Source: an uncultured Collinsella sp. (GTDB taxonomy: Bacteria > Actinomycetota > Coriobacteriia > Coriobacteriales > Coriobacteriaceae). From it: 5,421 nt of DNA. The notes under the pieces were generated by a model. It was not told where the DNA came from and did no database searches. It worked only from the letters and a program-made list of their open reading frames with translations. Both the position numbers and the translations under genes were made by a program. The stretch lies in NCBI GenBank assembly GCA_900547505.1, contig URGY01000124.1:1-5421 (forward strand), given 5' to 3'. This document shows positions 5,089-5,421 of this stretch, piece after piece. Numbering within the stretch: position 1 is the stretch's first letter; every line of letters begins with the position of its first letter.

Positions 5089-5421
5089 ATGGCTGAGCTA
5101 CTGAAGGGTGCTCCCGTCGCCCGCGCTTTGACTGAGGAGCTCGCTGCCCGCTGCGCTGCGCTGCGCGAACGCGGTGTTGTTCCGACGCTTGCTATCGTGC
5201 GTGTGGGTGAACGCGAGGACGACCTATCCTACGAGCGCGGCGCCCTTAAACGCTGCGAAAAGGTTGGCATCGAGGCGCGTCGCGTGTTGCTTCCTGCCGG
5301 TGTTTCGCAAGACGAGCTGTTGACGGCCATCGAGGACATCAATGCCGACTCGGCTGTTCATGGCTGTCTGATGTTTCGCCCTGTCTCTTATACACATCTG
5401 ACGCTGCCGACGAATAGCCTT
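5089..5421 (+). CDS. folD: Methylene-THF dehydrogenase (FolD family), 3' truncated by the contig end and adapter
   Basis: FolD oxidises 5,10-methylene-THF to methenyl-THF with NAD(P)+ and in most bacteria also hydrolyses methenyl-THF. Only the first 97 residues are genuine (to 5379) out of the roughly 280 usual. MAELLKGAPVARALTEEL opens the catalytic domain, PTLAIVRVGEREDDLSY follows, then ERGALKRCEKVGI and VHGCLMFRP. In ordinary FolD the active site reads Tyr-x3-Lys; here Tyr48 is kept but the Lys position is Ala52, and the Q-L-P-L-P region reads M-F-R-P. This places it in a divergent anaerobe-type subfamily, possibly a dehydrogenase only. An AAAGAGGGG ribosome site lies at the end of fchA, two bases separate stop and start, and the operon is tight. 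From 5381 the reading (VSYTHLTLPTNSL) is adapter, not protein. Confidence 0.9.
   Translation, partial: MAELLKGAPVARALTEELAARCAALRERGVVPTLAIVRVGEREDDLSYERGALKRCEKVGIEARRVLLPAGVSQDELLTAIEDINADSAVHGCLMFRPVSYTHLTLPTNSL
5381..5421 (+). other. Nextera (Tn5) sequencing adapter and probable i5 index: artefact, not genomic
   Basis: CTGTCTCTTATACACATCT (5381-5399) is the 19-base Tn5 mosaic end as used in Nextera tagmentation. It is followed by GACGCTGCCGACGA (5400-5413), the complement of the Read 1 adapter tail. The remaining ATAGCCTT (5414-5421) has the length and place of the i5 index; its complement AAGGCTAT agrees, from memory, with a Nextera XT v2 index. This is adapter read-through left at the end of a contig. 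Confidence 0.97.

Noticed and set aside
5381..5399. Tn5/IS50 mosaic end as evidence of a transposon insertion in folD
   Set aside because: It is followed directly by the Illumina Nextera Read 1 adapter tail and an index-like octamer at the very end of the contig, so it is library DNA.

Overview
The window looks like a contig end from a high-GC Gram-positive anaerobe. The lipoprotein style, codon use and the FchA-FolD pairing suggest the Coriobacteriia (Collinsella or a relative); this is an inference from recognition, not a database match. All genes left of about 4080 lie on the minus strand. The gene pair on the right lies on the plus strand and diverges from them.

Minus strand, right to left. 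At 3468-4067 and 2617-3210 are two paralogous lipoproteins of about 198 residues. Each has a strong Shine-Dalgarno site, a lipobox with the lipid-accepting Cys at residue 24, and its own hairpin terminator. A 19-base imperfect palindrome lies upstream of each, so the whole transcription unit appears to have been duplicated. At 1644-2312 is a Tat-exported protein with a ricin-type beta-trefoil. It is followed, in a reading frame shifted by one base, by a long open frame (1-1684) encoding a phosphatidylinositol-specific phospholipase C (PI-PLC) catalytic domain, beta-rich Ig/MBG-like domains and a Gly/Asn linker that runs off the left edge. Together these two frames most likely encode one secreted or surface phospholipase interrupted by a frameshift near 1640.

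Plus strand. At 4454-5086 is a formimidoyl-THF cyclodeaminase/methenyl-THF cyclohydrolase (FchA). Two bases later begins folD (5089 to the right edge), so the two probably form a one-carbon folate operon. This FolD has Ala where the usual cyclohydrolase Lys sits, which suggests that FchA supplies the cyclohydrolase step while FolD works mainly as the dehydrogenase.

The last 41 bases (5381-5421) are not genomic. They match the Nextera Tn5 mosaic end and Read 1 adapter, followed by 8 bases that look like an i5 index. The true folD sequence therefore stops at 5380.
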